Below the pieces are notes generated by a model. It saw nothing but the letters and a program-made list of their open reading frames with translations. It had not been told where the DNA came from and did no database searches. Made by a program: the position numbers and the translations under genes. From the NCBI GenBank assembly GCA_003970805.2, contig CP051152.1:124001-188000 (forward strand): 64,000 nt of DNA, read 5' to 3'. The first letter of the stretch is position 1. Each line of letters begins with the position of its first letter. Below are positions 60,650 through 64,000 of the stretch, piece after piece. This DNA comes from Undibacterium piscinae (lineage in GTDB: Bacteria > Pseudomonadota > Gammaproteobacteria > Burkholderiales > Burkholderiaceae_D).

Positions 60650-61447
60650 ATGAAGCCCGGAAAATCTGCCGTATTCGCAACGCTGTTCAGTCTGGCGGCG
60701 CTGCCTGCGGTTTCAACTGCGGCCGCACCTGCGCCGGCAAACTGCAAGGCCACCGTGTATCTGAGTTTTGATACCGGTAGCCAGTCGCAGGCCGGGCTCA
60801 TTGCCGACACGTTGCGCCGGCACCGCATCAAGGCGACGTTTTTTCTGGCCAATGAAAAAACCGTCAATGGCGATTACTCTCTCGACCAGACCTGGGCGCC
60901 GTACTGGAAGCAATTGGTGCAAGACGGCCATGCCTTCGGCACCCATACCTTTGATCACGTTTACCTGTCGCGCGATTTGCCCGATGGCCGGATTGAAGTC
61001 AAGCCGCAATTCGGTGCGCAAGCCGGTAAAAAACTGGTATGGACGGCGCAGCAGTATTGCGATGAATTACGCCGCGTCGATCAGCGCTTTACGCAATTGA
61101 CCGGCAGCAAACTAGACCCTTACTGGCGTGCGCCCGGCGGCAAACTGAGCCCGAATCTGCAAAAGGCCGCTCTGGCCTGTGGCTATGCCCATGCGGGTTG
61201 GGCACCAGCCGGTTTTTCCGGTGATGAATTGCCCAGTGAAAGTTGGAGTAATCCGGCCTTGCTCAAGCGCGCGCTTGATGGCTTGAAAGACGGTGATATC
61301 TTTATGGCGCACCTTGGCATCTGGTCACGCAAGACGCCGTGGGCACCGGAAAACCTGGAGCCTTTGCTCACCGGCCTGGAGCAAAAAGGTTTTTGCTTTG
61401 CCAGCTTGCGTGAACATCCCCTTTATTCTGTTAAAAAGCATCCATGA
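60650..61447 (+). CDS. Polysaccharide deacetylase-like exported protein
   Basis: A 265-residue NodB-fold protein with a signal peptide (VFATLFSLAALPAVSTAAA). Motif 1 reads YLSFDTGSQSQ instead of TFDDG, so the usual second Asp (a metal ligand) is Thr. Motif 2 HTFDH, motif 3 RAPGG and motif 4 MAHLGI are present. Family knowledge: these enzymes remove N- or O-acetyl groups from glycans. Whether this variant is active cannot be told. It starts 12 nt after the propeller gene and overlaps the next gene by ATGA. Confidence 0.85.
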   Translation: MKPGKSAVFATLFSLAALPAVSTAAAPAPANCKATVYLSFDTGSQSQAGLIADTLRRHRIKATFFLANEKTVNGDYSLDQTWAPYWKQLVQDGHAFGTHTFDHVYLSRDLPDGRIEVKPQFGAQAGKKLVWTAQQYCDELRRVDQRFTQLTGSKLDPYWRAPGGKLSPNLQKAALACGYAHAGWAPAGFSGDELPSESWSNPALLKRALDGLKDGDIFMAHLGIWSRKTPWAPENLEPLLTGLEQKGFCFASLREHPLYSVKKHP

Positions 61448-62448
61448 ATTTTTTAGATTTATTCGCTAACGCGCAAGCCTGGATTTTTGAAGCTATCGTG
61501 CAACCGCTGGTGTTCCAGATTGGCCTGGGCGAGTTTGTTGAAGACGCCTTTCACGGTGTCGAATGGTTTCTGATGGGCGTGTGCGAATTGCTCTTGCTGT
61601 TCATCGTGCTCAGACCGCTGGAAGCCTTGATGCCAGTACATAAAATCAGCGATCCCTATGCGCGCTGGAATGATTTCATCTACACCGCGCTGCACCGTTT
61701 GGGGATATTTTCGGTACTGATTTTTTTGCTGCTAGACCCCATGCTGGACAGCCTGACTGCGCTGGCGCATCTGCAGGGGGTTAATCCGTTTAATCTGGAA
61801 AACCTGTGGCCGGGCATGCTAGAGCATCCGGTGCTGGTGTTTCTGGTGTATCTGCTGGTGCTCGATTTCTTTGATTACTGGTATCACCGTGCCGAACATC
61901 AGTTCAACTGGTGGTGGGCGCTGCACAGCGTGCATCACAGCCAGCGCAACATGAACCTGTGGAGCGACAACCGCAACCACTTATTCGACGATGTGCTGCG
62001 CGATATTTACATGGGCCTGATCGCCATTGTCATCGGCGTGCAGCCGGGTCAATACGTGATGCTGGTGGTGGTCTCGCGCATGCTGCAAAGCCTGCAGCAC
62101 GCCAATGTGCGTATCCATTTCGGTCGCTGGGGCGAGCGTTTGCTGGTTTCGCCGCGTTACCACCGCACCCATCATGCGATAGGCATAGGCCACGAAACGC
62201 ATGGCAAGGGCAGTATAGGCGGGCATAATTTTGCCGTGCTGTTTCCGCTCTGGGATATCTTGTTTGGCACCGCCTTGTTCATCAAGGAATTTTCCCTGAC
62301 CGGTATCCGCGATCAGTTGCCTGCTCCAGAGGGGAGTTCGCGCGACTACGGACACGGTTTCTGGTCGCAACAATGGCTGGGCATACAACGTCTGCTGGGG
62401 CGTGACCGGCAAAGTGCGCGGAATGCGCAACATATCTCAAGCACATAA
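61444..62448 (+). CDS. Sterol desaturase/fatty acid hydroxylase superfamily membrane protein
   Basis: A 334-residue integral membrane protein. The di-iron histidine motifs are HRAEH, HSVHH and HRTHH, with a further GHETHG. About four to five helices, one pair at 45-65 and another near 90-145. Family knowledge: such enzymes hydroxylate or desaturate lipids with O2; bacterial members act on various lipids. It starts in the stop of the deacetylase-like gene, so the two are coupled. The substrate is unknown. Confidence 0.9.
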   Translation: MNFLDLFANAQAWIFEAIVQPLVFQIGLGEFVEDAFHGVEWFLMGVCELLLLFIVLRPLEALMPVHKISDPYARWNDFIYTALHRLGIFSVLIFLLLDPMLDSLTALAHLQGVNPFNLENLWPGMLEHPVLVFLVYLLVLDFFDYWYHRAEHQFNWWWALHSVHHSQRNMNLWSDNRNHLFDDVLRDIYMGLIAIVIGVQPGQYVMLVVVSRMLQSLQHANVRIHFGRWGERLLVSPRYHRTHHAIGIGHETHGKGSIGGHNFAVLFPLWDILFGTALFIKEFSLTGIRDQLPAPEGSSRDYGHGFWSQQWLGIQRLLGRDRQSARNAQHISST

Positions 62449-62465
62449 ACACAGGAGCGGCACGG

Positions 62466-63299
62466 ATGAATTTGCAAGCGATGATAGGTTCCTGGGGTAG
62501 GGCAGTGGTGGCGCAATTCCATTTCCGGATTTTGCTGCTCAGCCTGCTACCGTTCTTTTTATCGCTGATCTTGTGGGGGCTTGCCATGTGGTGGGGTCTG
62601 CAGGATCTGATCGATTTCATCCATGGATTTTTTGCCGCGCATGACGGCTTTAAAACCGCCGGTGACTTATTGGCGAGTACCGGCATGCTGGCATTTAAGA
62701 CCGTGATCGTGCCTTTGATTGCGATGTGGCTGCTGCTGCCTCTGATGGTCCTGAGTTCTTTGCTCATTACTGGCTTGATGGCGATGCCTGTGATCAGCCG
62801 CCATGTCAGTAGCCGCGCTTATCCGCAACTGGAGCAGCGCAAGGGTGGTTCTTTACTCGGTAGCCTCTGGCATTCCTTGTCCTCGTTCGTGATTTTCCTG
62901 TTGTTGTGGCTGCTCAGTTTGCCGCTGGTATTGATACCACCCGTGCATTTTGTGGTGCAACCCTTACTCTGGGGGTGGCTCACTTACCGCGTGATGGCGT
63001 ATGATGCGCTGGCGGATCACGCCGATGCCGAAGAACGCAAAATCCTCACTCGCTCGCATCGCTTGCCTTTTCTGATCATGGGCACAATCTGCGGCGTGAT
63101 AGGTGCCGCGCCTATGGTGTTGTGGATAGGTGGCGTGATGTCAGTGGTGTTCTTCCCGTTTTTTGCCGGCTTGGCGATCTGGCTGTACGTGCTGGTATTT
63201 ATTTTTAGCGGCCTGTGGTTTCAGTACTATTGCATGGCCGCCTTGCAGCAGCTTAGAAGCGCCGTGGCAGCGACCGCAATAACCGCAGCGCCCGTCTGA
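62466..63299 (+). CDS. EI24 domain-containing membrane protein
   Basis: A 277-residue protein with about six hydrophobic helices. The segment LWGWLTYRVMAYDALADHAD near residue 170 is the EI24/CysZ family signature in Betaproteobacteria. The family includes CysZ, a sulfate channel, but many members have no assigned role. It follows the sterol desaturase-like gene by 17 nt. A terminator-like structure lies some 115 nt after the stop. Confidence 0.85.
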   Translation: MNLQAMIGSWGRAVVAQFHFRILLLSLLPFFLSLILWGLAMWWGLQDLIDFIHGFFAAHDGFKTAGDLLASTGMLAFKTVIVPLIAMWLLLPLMVLSSLLITGLMAMPVISRHVSSRAYPQLEQRKGGSLLGSLWHSLSSFVIFLLLWLLSLPLVLIPPVHFVVQPLLWGWLTYRVMAYDALADHADAEERKILTRSHRLPFLIMGTICGVIGAAPMVLWIGGVMSVVFFPFFAGLAIWLYVLVFIFSGLWFQYYCMAALQQLRSAVAATAITAAPV

Positions 63300-63304
63300 A
63301 AAAC

Positions 63305-63387
63305 GGCAGACCTGCAACGCAACAGGGATGCGGCCGCTGGCGGCATCACCTCTGCAAGCCGCATGCAGATTGCCTCCTGGGCATGGC
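63305..63387. repeat. 83-nt dispersed element, copy 2
   Basis: Same length as the element at 50555-50637; aligned without gaps by hand it matches at 53 of 83 positions, best in GGCAG, ACGCAA, TGCGGC, CGCATG and the TCCTGGGC end. Its own arms pair less well. It starts 5 nt after the EI24 stop. Confidence 0.7.
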
Positions 63388-63414
63388 GCTTATCAAGCAT
63401 TAAACGCTGTTTAT

Positions 63415-63482
63415 GAAAGCCCCGAAAGCTAAGAAAAAATCGCTAGCTTTCAGCGCTTGGCATAGCGGGAGCTTTCTTTTTG
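63415..63482 (+). terminator. Candidate terminator after the EI24 operon
   Basis: GAAAGCCCCG (63415-63424) can pair with CGGGAGCTTTC (63466-63476), with an inner AAAGCTA/TAGCTTT hairpin, and a T run follows. The long loop makes this less certain than the others. Confidence 0.55.
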
Positions 63483-63529
63483 TTGATAGCATCTGCTAAA
63501 CATCGTTCATCTTCTTACTGGAGTCAGTC

Positions 63530-64000
63530 ATGGCAATTGGTCTTATCATCATCGGCGATGAAATTTTATCCGGCAAGCGCAGCGACAAGCATTTGCCGAA
63601 AGTGATAGAGCTGCTGGCCGAACGCGGTCTGCAACTCGATTGGGCCGAATATATCGGTGACGACAGGGCGCGCATTATCGCCACGTTGCAGCGCAGTTTC
63701 GCCGGTAACGATATCGTATTCTGTACCGGCGGCATAGGCGCCACCCCCGATGACCACACCCGTCAGTGCGCCGGTATTGCGCTCAATCTGGCCTTGTCTT
63801 TGCACCCGGATGCCAAAACCCTGATACAGCAACGCATTACCGAAACCTGGCCAGAAACCGGCAGTCCGCTCAATCTCGATAGTGCGGAAAACCTGCATCG
63901 CCTGAAAATGGGCGAGTTTCCGCAGGGCGCAGAACTGATCCCCAATCCTTACAATAAGATTCCGGGTTTTGCGATTAACCGCCATTACTTTGTGCCGGGT
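63530..64000 (+). CDS. CinA-like molybdopterin-binding domain protein, 3' end outside window
   Basis: 157 codons to the right edge. IGLIIIGDEILSGKRSDKHLP and VFCTGGIGATPDDHTRQC are the MoaB/Mog fold motifs of the competence/damage-inducible protein A family. A ribosome site (TGGAG) precedes the ATG at 63530. Without the C-terminus I cannot say whether it has the CinA deamidase part or is the short form common in Burkholderiales. Confidence 0.88.
   Translation, partial: MAIGLIIIGDEILSGKRSDKHLPKVIELLAERGLQLDWAEYIGDDRARIIATLQRSFAGNDIVFCTGGIGATPDDHTRQCAGIALNLALSLHPDAKTLIQQRITETWPETGSPLNLDSAENLHRLKMGEFPQGAELIPNPYNKIPGFAINRHYFVPG

Noticed and set aside
60650..61447. ArnD for the polysaccharide deacetylase-like gene
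   Set aside because: It has a signal peptide and an altered motif 1 and is far from the arn operon.

Overview
The window looks like a chromosomal segment of a betaproteobacterium, order Burkholderiales, most likely family Oxalobacteraceae (an Undibacterium-like organism). This rests on the rRNA sequence as I read it, the moderate G+C content, the protein families, and typical betaproteobacterial gene neighbourhoods (map-glnD, rpsB-tsf-pyrH-frr-uppS-cdsA-dxr-rseP-bamA-ompH-lpxD-fabZ-lpxA-lpxB, mltG-tmk-holB-pilZ). I see no transposase, integrase, prophage or CRISPR array. No database search was run; all family names come from motif reading.

Layout. (1) 1-5925, minus strand: a lipid A aminoarabinose (arn) operon with a DUF498 gene at its head and ArnA split into two proteins; its last gene is cut by the window edge. 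(2) 6346-8940, plus: alanine aminotransferase and homoserine dehydrogenase, closed by a strong terminator. (3) 9100-11301, minus: NRDE protein, DUF4936 protein and YgfZ, with several hairpins between. (4) 11571-16353, plus: mltG, tmk, holB, a PilZ gene, a GNAT acetyltransferase and rlmJ. (5) 16504-22377, plus: a complete rRNA operon (16S, tRNA-Ala, tRNA-Ile, 23S, 5S) with promoter, boxA elements, processing stems and terminator; the two spacer tRNAs are in the reverse of the usual order. (6) 22866-27057, minus: rluF-like gene, glnD, map. (7) 27314-42261, plus: the translation, lipid and outer-membrane housekeeping cluster from rpsB to lpxB, followed by tatD. rseP is broken by one extra base in an A7 tract. 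A frameshifted ankyrin gene follows. (8) 43531-47206, plus: a two-domain ABC permease, its ATPase and a TonB-like lipoprotein. (9) 47246-52955, minus: the damage-inducible mutagenesis cassette imuA-imuB-dnaE2, driven by a LexA-controlled promoter. A second LexA-type box faces a small unknown gene on the other strand. (10) 53770-58485, minus: a Pls/PosA-family synthetase of 1358 residues with a phosphopantetheinyl transferase right behind it. (11) 58910-59266, minus: FKBP-type isomerase. (12) 59663-63299, plus: beta-propeller protein, polysaccharide deacetylase-like protein, sterol desaturase-like protein and EI24 membrane protein, then the start of a CinA-like gene at the edge.

How the parts fit. 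Much of the window concerns the cell envelope: lipid A modification (arn), lipid A assembly (lpxD, lpxA, lpxB, fabZ), phospholipid and isoprenoid precursors (cdsA, dxr, uppS), outer-membrane protein assembly (bamA, skp/ompH, rseP) and peptidoglycan (mltG). The accessory parts most worth attention are the Pls-like synthetase with its private PPTase, which may make an amino-acid homopolymer or short isopeptide, and the bidirectional SOS region with the unknown 75-residue protein. Two further patterns run across the window: short tandem repeats of 8-13 bp in many gaps between genes, and two copies of an 83-nt element, one of which (in the dnaE2-imuB gap) is strongly self-complementary.
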